Of a DNA stretch of 49,142 nucleotides, positions 8,960-18,121 are shown piece after piece. The stretch is from the IMG/VR virus record IMGVR_UViG_3300031746_000033, positions 1 through 49,142 of that record, one strand, 5' to 3'. Both the position numbers and the translations under genes were made by a program. The notes under the pieces were generated by a model. It was not told the DNA's origin and did no database searches. It saw only the letters and a program-made list of their open reading frames with translations. This stretch comes from a virus. The first letter of the stretch is position 1. Each line of letters starts with the position of its first letter.

Positions 8960-8972
8960 AGTATTTTTTTAT

Positions 8973-8980
8973 TATAAATA
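8973..8980 (-). promoter_or_regulatory. TATTTATA box before the protease gene
   Basis: AGTATTTATAATAAA on the minus strand, with the octamer ending 13 nt before the ATG at 8959. Confidence 0.5.
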
Positions 8981-9448
8981 CTAAACTTTTTCGGTTTTTA
9001 CTTTAATAGGTTTAACATTGCCTGTTTTTGTTAAATAAAATTTAAAGTATTCATTATTATATAAGATATCATTATATATTCCTTTTATAATTTCTTTTAA
9101 TTTACGTTTAAGTAATAAACCTTTAAAATCCATTTCATTAATTAAATAAATATTTATTTCTACATTCATAAATGATTTCTTTTTTATTGATAGTCCACTT
9201 GTTCTAAGATCCGTATCAACAATAAACTTATCATCAAAAAAATTTTTATCTATGTGATTATATATTGAATGCTTTATAGACCTGTTCATATTTAAAACCA
9301 CTCTTGCCCAATTTTCAACATCATATTTTGGTTCGACCCAAGTCTGTAAATTTAAGTAAAGTGATTTAAAGTTTTTGGAATCTACTGTTCCATAAGTAAT
9401 TTTTGAGTTTTTGAATCCACTCATTTTTGCGGTTTTCCCTTTTTTCAT
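8981..9448 (-). CDS. Hypothetical protein of the head block
   Basis: 155 aa, basic N-terminus (MKKGKTAKMSGFKNSKITYG), then an alpha/beta domain ending in a Lys-rich tail (NVKPIKVKTEKV). Position between portal-side genes and the protease, and strand, suggest a head assembly or completion role. No recognised family. The TATTTATA box seen before most neighbours is not clear here. Confidence 0.6.
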   Translation of the reverse strand: MKKGKTAKMSGFKNSKITYGTVDSKNFKSLYLNLQTWVEPKYDVENWARVVLNMNRSIKHSIYNHIDKNFFDDKFIVDTDLRTSGLSIKKKSFMNVEINIYLINEMDFKGLLLKRKLKEIIKGIYNDILYNNEYFKFYLTKTGNVKPIKVKTEKV

Positions 9449-9472
9449 TTGTATTTTTCATAAAAACAATGT

Positions 9473-9488
9473 TTATTTTATAAAATAA
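9473..9488. other. 16-bp perfect palindrome upstream of bS21
   Basis: TTATTTTATAAAATAA is a perfect inverted repeat in the ~90-nt gap between the divergent 155-aa gene and the bS21 gene. It could be an operator, or simply an AT-rich chance palindrome. Confidence 0.25.
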
Positions 9489-9540
9489 TAAGCATTTATC
9501 TGATATATATCAAATATAAAATAAAATATAAAATTAATAT

Positions 9541-9729
9541 ATGTTAATAGTACATGTGAAAAAAAATGGGGGGATTGAAAGGGCTCTTAAAGAATTAAAG
9601 AGTAAGATAATTAAAACAAGACAAAATTCTAATTTAAATAAAAGAAAAGAATTTACTAAAAAATCTGTGAAAAATAGGGAAGTGTTAAATAAAGCCACTT
9701 ATCGTCAAAAGTTAAAAGATAACGATTAA
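9541..9729 (+). CDS. rpsU: Phage ribosomal protein bS21 homologue
   Basis: 62 aa, very basic. The order MLIVHVKKNGGIERALKELK, then KRKEFTKKSVKNRE, then ATYRQKLKD matches bS21, especially the Bacteroidota type (start MLI-V, 'ERALK', 'R-x-x-F-x-K-x-S'). bS21 sits on the 30S platform next to the 3' end of 16S rRNA; in Bacteroidota it helps hide the anti-Shine-Dalgarno sequence. Phage bS21 genes are known, and replacement of host bS21 is the usual inference. It is the only plus-strand gene inside the head block, has no Shine-Dalgarno, and overlaps the convergent 238-aa gene by 4 nt. Confidence 0.85.
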   Translation: MLIVHVKKNGGIERALKELKSKIIKTRQNSNLNKRKEFTKKSVKNREVLNKATYRQKLKDND

Positions 9730-10442
9730 AGATTTTCATTTAATTGTTGTAGTTTAATATAGTTTAAGGTATCGAATGATTCGGTACTAATTTTTTCAAT
9801 TGTTTCATCGATTCTTTTTATAACTTCTTCATCATTATCATCTTCTTGAAGTTTTTCTAACTTAGAAATTATTTTATCTTTTAATGAATCATAGTTTTCT
9901 TTTAATTTATTTGTATCGGAAGATAAAAGTGTTTTTAATTTTTTTTGGTCAGATTCACTAAGATTGGTAATATAATCTTTAATTGTTTTATTTGCAATGT
10001 TTACCATGGTATTTAATGGTATATTAATAGGTTCTTTTTTATCCTTTGGTGTTTTTGTTATATTTTCTAAAATTATTTTTTTACTTGTAATTTTTTCTTC
10101 TAATTTAGTAATACCATTTGAAAATAAATCATCAATTACATCATATTCATTATTATAATCAGATCCATAAACCCAATCTGTTATGGGTTTAATGTCCTTA
10201 TTTGATATTTTATTTATTGTGTTTTCATAAATACTTATACTCTTATTAATAAATTCGTTAGCAATTGATTCACTCAATCCCTTGTTTGAATTTAATTCAT
10301 CATAAAGATAAAAAAGTTTGGATATGTTTTTATTTTTTAAAACAACTGAATTAAATTTTAATATTTCAGTCTTAGTTGTGTTGTTTTTATACGACTCAAC
10401 TAACTTATTTTCTATTTTTGATTTTAATTTTCCGAATCTCAT
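9726..10442 (-). CDS. Hypothetical helical protein next to the portal gene
   Basis: 238 aa, Lys/Glu/Asn/Ile-rich and almost entirely helical (coiled-coil-like), start MRFGKLKSKIENKLVESYK. It follows the portal gene by 19 nt on the same strand and has a TATTTATA box 11 nt upstream. Position matches T4's small prohead core genes (gp67/gp68 region), so a core or scaffold accessory role is plausible but not shown by any motif. It ends LQQLNENL. Confidence 0.6.
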   Translation of the reverse strand: MRFGKLKSKIENKLVESYKNNTTKTEILKFNSVVLKNKNISKLFYLYDELNSNKGLSESIANEFINKSISIYENTINKISNKDIKPITDWVYGSDYNNEYDVIDDLFSNGITKLEEKITSKKIILENITKTPKDKKEPINIPLNTMVNIANKTIKDYITNLSESDQKKLKTLLSSDTNKLKENYDSLKDKIISKLEKLQEDDNDEEVIKRIDETIEKISTESFDTLNYIKLQQLNENL

Positions 10443-10453
10443 AATTTTTTTAT

Positions 10454-10461
10454 TATAAATA
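10454..10461 (-). promoter_or_regulatory. TATTTATA box between portal and the 238-aa gene
   Basis: GATATTTATAATAAA on the minus strand; the octamer ends 11 nt before the ATG at 10442 and overlaps the last codons or stop region of the portal gene. Confidence 0.5.
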
Positions 10462-12282
10462 TCAATCTCTTAGTAATTTGCTCAATTCATTTTCCATTGA
10501 ACCTAAAGAATTTTTACCTTTAGATAAGTCAATGTACTTATCACCATAAATATCATCATTCTCTAATAGAATATTTAAATTATCATTTTTTTTATTTTCA
10601 GGTAATGTTTCTTCTGCGGGTGGTGCTGGTTCAGAAGGTTCTGCCCCACCACCAAAATCAGGTAACGAACCACCACCACCACTTGGAGGAGGGGCAGGAA
10701 CATCTGATGGGGGATTTTCGGTAGATCCCGATTTAGTTTTATATAGTCTATCTACAATATCAAACATACCGGTATGTGTAATAACTGTTGCGGTATTCAC
10801 CAATTCTGCTGCAACAGCTCTTTCTAATCTTTGTTGTTGAGTATCTAATTTAATATCTTCATCAGAGAATCCAAAAATGTGTTTCTTAGCCCAAGTTGCT
10901 GAGGTTGGTGACAATGTATTTGGTATTTCAGTTACCAAATCTTTATACAACAAAACTTTTTCTTTCCACACATCTATCATTAATAAATCCGCTTGTTTTG
11001 ATGGGTTTGTTAACCCTAATGTAAAGTTTTGTAATTCATCTTCAAACCCTAAAATAAATAAATGTACAATTGCAATTTTATTCATTTCTGAAATCATTGC
11101 TTTTTGAATTTTGTTAATTGTTCTTGCAAATCTTATATCTTGTAAGGATAAATTTTTACCATCACCAACAACCTCCTCAAATCCTAAATAAGCTTTTGGA
11201 ACCCGTAAGGCGGTAACCAACTTTTTTTGAATATATTCAATATCCGCAATTTCAGATAAATTTGTTGCTCCAGGTAAAGTTTCAATTGGCATTGTTTGAG
11301 TCACATCACGAACAGGAACAAAGTAATCCTGATCTACCGCCATCTGATTAAATCGTAAATCCACGTTACCCGTTTTGTTATCAACAATTTGGTCACGTTT
11401 AAACTTATTCGCAACACGTTGTACGTAAGCTTCAACGTCTTTATCATCCATATTACCAACAAACACTTTAAACACCCTTCTTTCAGGTGCTCTTGAAGTT
11501 CTATAGATTAACATTGCGTCTTCAGATAACAATAGTTGTTTCCATATTCTTCTTGCTTTTTCTAACATTGATGTACCATAAGGTAATTTTCTGTCATCTC
11601 CTAGTAACCTAAAATGGGCAACCTCCCAACTATTAAATTCCATATCTTTTACTTTCCAATGGAATCTTAATCCTTTATCTTTTGGGTCTACTTCCGCATT
11701 AATTGATTTTGCTGCCATACCTCTTTCCAAACGTTCTATTTCAATGTTTGGTAATTGCATACATCCAACAACACCTTTTTCTGAGTCTAATTTTAGATAT
11801 ACAAAATTGTCACCATATTTACAGGTATTTCTTGTCCACATTTGTAAATTAGTGTTAACATCTAACACATTATTAAATAAATCTGTTAATATACCTTTTA
11901 CTCTTTTTGATTCAGAATATATTTGTAATATATAACCGTCTTGATTAGGTGTGGTCGACTCTTCAGCGTATATATCTAAAGCGGTGGATATCTCAGGAGT
12001 AAATTCCATTGATTCATAATCATAAAATGATGCCAGTCTTGTTGGTTCATAATAAATCGCTTGAGTATATAAATTATTTTCTATTTTTGCCCATTGACCC
12101 GACAAATACATAGATTGTTGTGCCTGTAGTTTTTCTTTTTCGTATTCCTGTTTATCGGTTGTTTTTAGTAATTCTTTCTTATCTAAAGAATATGTTGGCA
12201 AATCTTGACCTAAAAGTGAATTTGGTCCAAATGTTTTTGATAACCTTTGCCATATTGTAAGATTTTGATTGTTATTTTCCAT
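10462..12282 (-). CDS. Portal vertex protein (T4 gp20-like)
   Basis: 606 aa. It forms the dodecameric portal through which DNA is packaged. Recognisable gp20-type segments: FTPEISTALDIYAEESTT (~100), MWTRNTCKYGDNFVYL (~150), PYGTSMLEKARRIWKQLLL, DAMLIYRTSRAPERRVFKV, and YIQKKLVTALRVPKAYLGFE. The C-terminal ~100 residues are Pro/Gly-rich low complexity (PAPPPSGGGGSLPDFGG) and then ILLENDD, an h-x-E site. It lies between TerL and the protease as in T4. A TATTTATC box lies 20 nt upstream. Confidence 0.92.
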   Translation of the reverse strand: MENNNQNLTIWQRLSKTFGPNSLLGQDLPTYSLDKKELLKTTDKQEYEKEKLQAQQSMYLSGQWAKIENNLYTQAIYYEPTRLASFYDYESMEFTPEISTALDIYAEESTTPNQDGYILQIYSESKRVKGILTDLFNNVLDVNTNLQMWTRNTCKYGDNFVYLKLDSEKGVVGCMQLPNIEIERLERGMAAKSINAEVDPKDKGLRFHWKVKDMEFNSWEVAHFRLLGDDRKLPYGTSMLEKARRIWKQLLLSEDAMLIYRTSRAPERRVFKVFVGNMDDKDVEAYVQRVANKFKRDQIVDNKTGNVDLRFNQMAVDQDYFVPVRDVTQTMPIETLPGATNLSEIADIEYIQKKLVTALRVPKAYLGFEEVVGDGKNLSLQDIRFARTINKIQKAMISEMNKIAIVHLFILGFEDELQNFTLGLTNPSKQADLLMIDVWKEKVLLYKDLVTEIPNTLSPTSATWAKKHIFGFSDEDIKLDTQQQRLERAVAAELVNTATVITHTGMFDIVDRLYKTKSGSTENPPSDVPAPPPSGGGGSLPDFGGGAEPSEPAPPAEETLPENKKNDNLNILLENDDIYGDKYIDLSKGKNSLGSMENELSKLLRD

Positions 12283-12401
12283 ATTAAAAAATTAAGTATA
12301 ATGATAAATATCTAAATAGTTTGTCTTTTTACTTATTAAACCGTATTTGAGTTACAAATTTTAAATACTTATCTTCACCAACAATGATTGGGGACATATT
12401 T

Positions 12402-13586
12402 TTAACATGAACCACTAAAACTAAAAATTCCACTACTTACTGTGCCATAATTAGTCCAATCTGAATAATATCCGTCAGGGGCTAATGTAGTACAAGATAT
12501 ATCTGTGTAGATTCCTAACGCAAAATCCAAGATACAACCATTTGTTTTACAAGGAACACTTATATAGTATGTTGATTGAGTAGCCATACAAGCCATAAAA
12601 CTGTCAGTTAAATCGTAACCCAATTGGACTTGACAACAACTAGTTAATACTAATGTATCACAAATTACTTGAGGTGAAACTGGGGTAACATTTGTGGAAG
12701 CAGAAAAAGGATTATAACATACAGTATATCCAGTAGTGCTAGGTCCACTTGTTCCACTTATTTGTCCGTAAGGGTAACAACATGAGTAATATGAGTATAC
12801 GGTGTCCTTTGGTATAGTCCCTTCAACACAATTAACGGGTGTTTCAATTGGTGTTGGTGTTGGAGTTTGAGTATTTGTTGGTGTTTGAGTATTTGTTGGT
12901 GTTTGAGTATTAGTTGGTGTTACGGTAGGTGTTGGTGTTAAAGTTAATGTTGGAGTTTGAGTATTTGTTGGAGTTTGAGTGTTAGTTGGTGTTTGAGTAT
13001 TAGTTGGAGTTTGAGTATTAGTTGGTGTTACACTTGGTGTTACGGTAGGTGTTGGTGTTAAAGTTAATGTTGGAGTTTGAGTATTTGTTGGTGTTTGAGT
13101 ATTTGTTGGAGTTTGAGTATTTGTTGGAGTTTGAGTATTTGTTGGTGTTTGAGTATTAGTTGGAGTTTGAGTATTAGTTGGTGTTACACTTGGTGTTACG
13201 GTAGGTGTTGGTGTTAAAGTTAATGTTGGAGTTAGAGTTGTTGTTACACTTGGAGTTACAGTATTTGTTGGAGTTACAGTATTTGTTGGAGTTACAGTAT
13301 TTGTTGGAGTTACAGTATTTGTTGGAGTTTGAGTATTTGTTGGAGTTACAGTATTTGTTGGAGTTTGAGTATTTGTTGGAGTTACAGTATTTGTTGGAGT
13401 TACAGTATTTGTTGGTGTTGGTGTTACAGATGGACTTGGAGACTCTCTATGTTGATCTGGTAATGACCCTCTTTTATTCGAAAAGTCTATATCAAAAATC
13501 TTGGCGGTCAATATATCTTGACCAGGTACAATTAAACTTGATCCACCCATTATTTTTCCCGATCTTCTCCTTACACTTAATCCCAT
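12402..13586 (-). CDS. Mucin-like Thr/Pro hexapeptide-repeat protein, probable virion decoration
   Basis: 394 aa. Residues 1-50 form a basic head (GLSVRRRSGKIMGGSS). Residues ~50-245 are tandem hexapeptides TPTNTQ or TPTNTV in a higher-order pattern with LTLTPTPTVT spacers. The C-terminal ~150 residues are a Cys-rich beta domain (SYYSCCYPYG; LTSCCQVQLG; CKTNGC). No signal peptide or membrane segment. It sits between TerL and portal in the head block and has its own TATTTATT box, so a capsid-displayed fibre or stalk with a binding tip is likely. The Thr-rich stalk is a natural O-glycosylation substrate, and four glycosyltransferases are encoded at 33-36 kb. Confidence 0.7.
   Translation of the reverse strand: MGLSVRRRSGKIMGGSSLIVPGQDILTAKIFDIDFSNKRGSLPDQHRESPSPSVTPTPTNTVTPTNTVTPTNTQTPTNTVTPTNTQTPTNTVTPTNTVTPTNTVTPTNTVTPSVTTTLTPTLTLTPTPTVTPSVTPTNTQTPTNTQTPTNTQTPTNTQTPTNTQTPTNTQTPTLTLTPTPTVTPSVTPTNTQTPTNTQTPTNTQTPTNTQTPTLTLTPTPTVTPTNTQTPTNTQTPTNTQTPTPTPIETPVNCVEGTIPKDTVYSYYSCCYPYGQISGTSGPSTTGYTVCYNPFSASTNVTPVSPQVICDTLVLTSCCQVQLGYDLTDSFMACMATQSTYYISVPCKTNGCILDFALGIYTDISCTTLAPDGYYSDWTNYGTVSSGIFSFSGSC
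12846..13434 (-). repeat. Coding 18-bp tandem repeat with higher-order units
   Basis: About 30 copies of an 18-bp unit encode TPTNTQ/TPTNTV. Larger blocks containing an LTLTPTPTVTPSV spacer are themselves repeated three times. The units stay in frame throughout, so copy number can change by recombination or slippage without breaking the gene. Confidence 0.9.
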
Positions 13587-13605
13587 TATATTTTATTAAT
13601 AAATA

Positions 13606-15369
13606 TTATCTACCCCCAAATAACCAACCGTATTTTTCGTAATCACTTCTACTTGGTCCACTATTATTTCTTCTTGAGTCATGTCCTATATTTGGCATTG
13701 TTGGGTTAAAATTAATTATATCCTTAACAGATTCATTATTACTTATGGTCCAAGACTCAATCATTGATTTTGTATGTTCTGTTACTTTTTCTAAACTTGA
13801 AAATGATGACTCCCCCACGTATAATGCCATGGCAATAGACATAATTAAATCATCGTGATGTCCTTTTTGGTGATCAGGTCTACCGTTTATATAAACAAAA
13901 GTATTCATTTCGTTATATAGTCTAGAACTATACATTCTAAATCCGTGTCTTAAACCCTCCTCAAATGCTGCAATTATCTGTACTCGTTTAGAATTAAAGT
14001 TAATTCCTGGTATTTTATCTACCGTTCTTGATGCCGACCTCCACATATTATTTTGATCAACACCATCAACATAAAGATTTTTATAATCAAATTCTTGTAA
14101 TTTACGTACGGTTGTAATACCCATACCACCGGTGATATCAACTACAACAAATGCTGAATACATATTTGCCCATTTAAAAGCAACCTCAGCCAACGTATCT
14201 GGCGGAATTTTTCCAATATATTCTAACACCTGTTCTCTTGTGTCAAAATCAACAATTTGAATTGTACTAAAATCCTCACTATCACCACGAGAGACATCAA
14301 CACCCATAATATATTTGTGACCAACTTCCGCCTCTTTCCAAATCCATAATGAATTTCCCATCATTTTATTTTGGGGTTCCTTTAACATATTTTCACGAAT
14401 TTTTTGTAACATATTAGAATCAAAGACATTATCTCCAGATCCTAAAAAATTACATTCCAACTCTTGGGATACTTTTCTCTTATCGTATTTAAGTTTTTTT
14501 ACCATACCCTCAAACCACGAAGAACAAGCTTTGTATCCTGTATCCATAATTGATTTTAGTTTAACGTAATCTCTTTCAACAAATGGGATCCCATCCCAAC
14601 TAATAATATTATCATCAGTATACTCTTCTTTATTTAACAAATAATGAATAATATTCTCTGTTTTAACTAAATATAAATCTTTGGTATATCTTGGATCTCT
14701 AAACCAATACATTTCAGAAATTTTAAAATCATTGATATTTCTTAACGCTTGATCATATATCTCATAATAAATTTGGTCATAACCATTTGGTGTTGAAACC
14801 ACAATTACTTTACCCCCTGTGGATAGGGATGCCATACAAGCCGCCCAAAAATCACTATCAGCCTCAATAAATGCTGCCTCGTCAAATACAAGTATTGTGG
14901 GGGTAAATCCACGTAAAGCATCTTTTGATGTTGCAACCGCCTTCACTTCAGACCCATTATTTAATTTATAATGTTTTTGTGCGTTTTTATCTACAGCAAA
15001 TCCAATACCGACCCAAGCGGGCCATTGAGAAATAAACGCCCTAATTTTATTTGCCATTTCTTGAGATGTGTCAAGTTTATTAGCAATAATAAGAATTTTT
15101 TCAGGTTTATTTTTTTTTGCAAATGCCAATTTTTTTGATGCCCAAGCGGCGGTTACAGTTGTTACTCCGGCTTGTCGATATTTTAGGGCAATGTTCTCAT
15201 TATAATTTTCATAATCTTCTAATAATGATATTTGATCGGGAAATAACTCTAACGGTACGTATTGTGAAACCGTATTATCATATGTTTGTAAGTAAGTTTT
15301 TAATGCGTAAGTTGTGTCTGTCATACATTTAACATACTCTAACATTACTTGTTCTTTAGATAAACCCAT
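13606..15369 (-). CDS. Terminase large subunit (T4 gp17-like packaging ATPase/nuclease)
   Basis: 587 aa. ATPase half: adenine-site region ELFPDQISLLEDY (~42-54), Walker A-like YRQAGVTTV (residues 64-72), Walker B TILVFDEAAF (~155) and the coupling motif VVSTPNG. Nuclease half (RNase H fold): MGVDVSRGDSEDFS (~353), VVVDITGG (~406) and GHHDDLIMSIAMAL (~505) supply the metal-binding acidic residues. It packages DNA through the portal. A TATTTATC box lies 13 nt upstream, just after the terminator of the preceding operon. No small terminase is recognisable in the window. Confidence 0.94.
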   Translation of the reverse strand: MGLSKEQVMLEYVKCMTDTTYALKTYLQTYDNTVSQYVPLELFPDQISLLEDYENYNENIALKYRQAGVTTVTAAWASKKLAFAKKNKPEKILIIANKLDTSQEMANKIRAFISQWPAWVGIGFAVDKNAQKHYKLNNGSEVKAVATSKDALRGFTPTILVFDEAAFIEADSDFWAACMASLSTGGKVIVVSTPNGYDQIYYEIYDQALRNINDFKISEMYWFRDPRYTKDLYLVKTENIIHYLLNKEEYTDDNIISWDGIPFVERDYVKLKSIMDTGYKACSSWFEGMVKKLKYDKRKVSQELECNFLGSGDNVFDSNMLQKIRENMLKEPQNKMMGNSLWIWKEAEVGHKYIMGVDVSRGDSEDFSTIQIVDFDTREQVLEYIGKIPPDTLAEVAFKWANMYSAFVVVDITGGMGITTVRKLQEFDYKNLYVDGVDQNNMWRSASRTVDKIPGINFNSKRVQIIAAFEEGLRHGFRMYSSRLYNEMNTFVYINGRPDHQKGHHDDLIMSIAMALYVGESSFSSLEKVTEHTKSMIESWTISNNESVKDIINFNPTMPNIGHDSRRNNSGPSRSDYEKYGWLFGGR

Positions 15370-15396
15370 AAAAGTTTTTATTGATAAATATCAAAA

Positions 15397-15422
15397 CCCC
15401 CAGTTATTTTCATAAAAGGGGG
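15397..15422 (-). terminator. Terminator upstream of TerL
   Basis: On the minus strand CCCCC...GGGGG (5 bp plus flanking A/T pairs, 16-nt loop) is followed by TTTT. It ends the 15446-19509 operon just before the TATTTATC box of TerL. Confidence 0.7.
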
Positions 15423-15445
15423 TTTTTAGTTATTTTAATAAATTA

Positions 15446-16828
15446 TTAAAGACCTAATTGTTTAAGAATGTCATCATCATCATCATCATATCCAGGCTCA
15501 TCTTCATCATCATTTTCGTTATTAAATTTATCGTACTGACTTTTAGCATCTTTCAAAATTTCTTCAAATTTACGTTTTGCCTTATTATTATCATTTTCAT
15601 TGTCAGAAACAACATTTGCAATTACATTTTTTAAAAATTCTTCTGCAGGAATACTGTAAAGAATTTTTTCAAAATAAGGTTCATATTTTCTACCGTCAAC
15701 ATCCATTAATTCATAAGGTAGTAATGTTCTTAATTTTCTAACTAACTCACCACCAACTCTAAATTGTGCTGGTTCATTTAACATGTTATCTGTTTGTCCC
15801 ATAATATCCTGAGCCATTGATGGGTCCATTCCTCTCCATTGTTCTCTTGACGGAACCATTTTAAATGATTTGTCCAATTCATGTAATAAAATTGGGAATA
15901 TTTGACCATTACCATAATATGTGTCAACATCATTTTCACCATCACTATCATCAAATTCTTCGTCATCATCATCTTCATCATCACCATCTAATTTACCCGA
16001 AGCTCCAGCAGCATTACCACCCAAAGTATCGATTAACTGTTGATCAGTAAAATACATTAAATCATTTGCTGACATAATTTTATTATATAATGAGTATAAT
16101 CTTGGATTAATTTCATCTAATCTATCTTTATATAGTTGATAAGCAAATTGACCTCTTTTACCGGATCCTTGGATTAGTGCGTTAATTACATTACGTTTTT
16201 CAATTTCAAGTTGTCGTATTTCATCTGGAGTTAACTCATCTACATCAAATGAGAAATTTGCCGGTAAGTCCAATTTTTTATTTTCTTTTGGTTTCATTTG
16301 AAACGATCCGGGGTCAACAGGTTGTTCACCTAAAAAAGTTAACATGTTAAAATAAGGAAACTCATAAATAACCCCCCCGTTTTGACCAGGTTTTTTAGTT
16401 ATTGTTTTTTGTTTTAACGATTGACTCATTGTAATATTTGGGGACATATGACCTCTTTCTTTTGCTGATATCTCAACTGCAAGATCTCTCAAAGCTTCTC
16501 TATTTTGACTAGTTTCAAGACTCATTACCTCTCTTACTGCCGCCATTTGTTCCATTTGTATTGCTCTTTTTACTGATGGATCGGTAATATTTTCTTCCGT
16601 ACCATAATAACGTTTTACGGAATCAACAATCTCTTTAAATCTTTTTCCTGCAATTCTCTCAACATCGGAAACTCCCTGTCTAAAAGATCTATTTTTAGCG
16701 TATAATCCTTCAGGATCCTCAATTGAGGATTGAACCCTTGGGTCCATTCTTTCTGGATAATCTCCGTAATCTACAGGAGCTTCTTTAATTAATCTTTGTA
16801 TTAATCTTTCTAAATATTTATTATCCAT
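15446..16828 (-). CDS. Tagged head-associated structural protein
   Basis: 460 aa. N-terminus MDNKYLERLIQRLIKE|APV: amphipathic helix ending I-K-E at residues 14-16 followed by Ala, a good gp21-type site. The body is helical (YYGTEENITDPSVKRAIQMEQ; ELTPDEIRQLEIEKRNVINA), interrupted by an Asp/Glu run at ~280-305, and the C-terminus is very acidic (YDDDDDDILKQLGL). Last gene of a four-gene operon (2-nt gap from the previous gene). I infer an internal or core protein of the head; no enzyme motif is visible. Confidence 0.65.
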   Translation of the reverse strand: MDNKYLERLIQRLIKEAPVDYGDYPERMDPRVQSSIEDPEGLYAKNRSFRQGVSDVERIAGKRFKEIVDSVKRYYGTEENITDPSVKRAIQMEQMAAVREVMSLETSQNREALRDLAVEISAKERGHMSPNITMSQSLKQKTITKKPGQNGGVIYEFPYFNMLTFLGEQPVDPGSFQMKPKENKKLDLPANFSFDVDELTPDEIRQLEIEKRNVINALIQGSGKRGQFAYQLYKDRLDEINPRLYSLYNKIMSANDLMYFTDQQLIDTLGGNAAGASGKLDGDDEDDDDEEFDDSDGENDVDTYYGNGQIFPILLHELDKSFKMVPSREQWRGMDPSMAQDIMGQTDNMLNEPAQFRVGGELVRKLRTLLPYELMDVDGRKYEPYFEKILYSIPAEEFLKNVIANVVSDNENDNNKAKRKFEEILKDAKSQYDKFNNENDDEDEPGYDDDDDDILKQLGL

Positions 16829-16830
16829 TG

Positions 16831-17724
16831 TTATTGAAATACTTGTTTAATTAACCCAATAAAATCTTGTTTCATTTTTTCTTTATTTTTTTTCTCTCCT
16901 CTTGGAGCTTCTTTAACTCCAGGGTTAGGGTCTTTAAAGGGGTTACCTCTTCTTTTTGGGGGTGTTCCTGGTTTAGTCGGAGCATCTTTTTCTTTTGTTC
17001 TTTCTTTTTCTTTTGTGTCGTTTTCTTCCATTGAACCCATAATCGGCATCATTTGATTTGGTCTTTTCATTCTTTTACCTTCAATGCCAGATTCATGTGA
17101 AAACATACTCATTTTTTTTGGGTTTCTCAACATCATGGAATTATTTTTTTCCATTTTTTCTGAAATTGTTTTTAGAATATCTCCTTTAGTCATTTTTGGT
17201 TCAATACGTCTTTCAATCATTCCCACTATTTTGTCTTCTAAAAATTTTTCATAAGCCTCATCCATTTTTTCAGGATTTTTCTTTTTGGGCATTGTCTTGT
17301 ATTGTTTTTTTGATGTTGAATCAGAAAACTCTCTTGCCAATTCACACCATTTATTCTTTTTAACACCTTTACTTGTGTTACATTTTGCCCAAAAGAAATT
17401 TTGTTGAGATTGAGATTCAAACTTTTCTTTTAATTCACTTTCCGTTGTCTCCATACCATCTTCAGATGCTGCAGGATCTTTTACAATATTAAATGTTGAG
17501 TCCTCATCCATTTCAGTTTTTTCATATACTTCATATGGTTTTTTCTCTGATTGTAATTTTGATTGAGTTGCTGAATCAGCACTAGAAACCATAGTTATTT
17601 CATTAGTTTCTTTTTTATTAAATCTTTCTACTAAAGATTTTGTTTGTGAATCATTTAATTTTGAAAGAAAAGACGATGATAAACCGTTTTCTAATAAAAA
17701 TTGTATGTCTTTTTTAGTTCTCAT
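16831..17724 (-). CDS. Basic head-associated protein with WAKCNTSKG motif
   Basis: 297 aa, Lys/Met-rich. N-terminus MRTKKDIQFLLE|NG has an L-L-E at residues 10-12, a candidate processing site. Residues ~108-150 carry NFFWAKCNTSKGVKKNKWCE and YKTMPKKK, a Cys/Trp motif I recall from proteins of many T4-like Bacteroidota phages, function unknown. The C-terminal 70 residues are a disordered Lys/Pro tail (TKPGTPPKRRGNPFKDPNPG). Overlaps the upstream gene by 11 nt. The charge suggests contact with packaged DNA or the acidic scaffold. Confidence 0.6.
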   Translation of the reverse strand: MRTKKDIQFLLENGLSSSFLSKLNDSQTKSLVERFNKKETNEITMVSSADSATQSKLQSEKKPYEVYEKTEMDEDSTFNIVKDPAASEDGMETTESELKEKFESQSQQNFFWAKCNTSKGVKKNKWCELAREFSDSTSKKQYKTMPKKKNPEKMDEAYEKFLEDKIVGMIERRIEPKMTKGDILKTISEKMEKNNSMMLRNPKKMSMFSHESGIEGKRMKRPNQMMPIMGSMEENDTKEKERTKEKDAPTKPGTPPKRRGNPFKDPNPGVKEAPRGEKKNKEKMKQDFIGLIKQVFQ

Positions 17725-18121
17725 ATACTACTTTTTTTTCAAATTCAAGAACAATGTCTCGCTCGTATAGTTTATCTTTAACAACTTGTTCCGTTTCTCC
17801 AAATTTAAAGACAAGTCTTTTTATAATGGAAAAATCAATATCATTATTTTCTTTTTCCCAACCTAAAGATATAACACCATCCATAGAATCTAACATTGAA
17901 AATAAATCAGAATCTTGAATTAACTCTAAACTAACCTCACCATTTGTTAACACACCAACTTTTTTAATATGTTCAACATCTGGTGGTGTTGGATATCCAT
18001 TTGCGGGTTTTAATTCCCAATTGTCTCCCCACACTTCTAATGTATCAGAAAAAATAAATTCATAAATGTTATCCCCTTTATAGTTAGGTCCCATTCCATT
18101 TATGTAAATTAATTTATTCAT
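17714..18121 (-). CDS. Hypothetical protein of the head operon
   Basis: 135 aa, start MNKLIYINGMGPNYKGDNIY, then beta-rich (YEFIFSDTLEVWGDNW), no membrane segment. It overlaps both neighbours (ATGA overlap with the upstream gene, 11 nt with the downstream one), so translation is coupled inside the 19509-15446 operon. Composition resembles small phage neck or head-completion proteins, but no family is recognised. Confidence 0.6.
   Translation of the reverse strand: MNKLIYINGMGPNYKGDNIYEFIFSDTLEVWGDNWELKPANGYPTPPDVEHIKKVGVLTNGEVSLELIQDSDLFSMLDSMDGVISLGWEKENNDIDFSIIKRLVFKFGETEQVVKDKLYERDIVLEFEKKVVYEN

Noticed and set aside
12329-12397. 22-aa ORF (MSPIIVGEDK...) between portal and repeat-protein genes
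   Set aside because: Too short to support; no box directly upstream.
12846-13434. CRISPR array or DGR-like repeat
   Set aside because: Units are contiguous 18-mers without spacers and stay in frame as TPTNT(Q/V); no Cas or reverse transcriptase nearby.
13205-13642. 145-aa plus-strand frame (Leu/Glu repeat)
   Set aside because: Mirror image of the Thr/Pro repeat coding sequence; no independent start signals.
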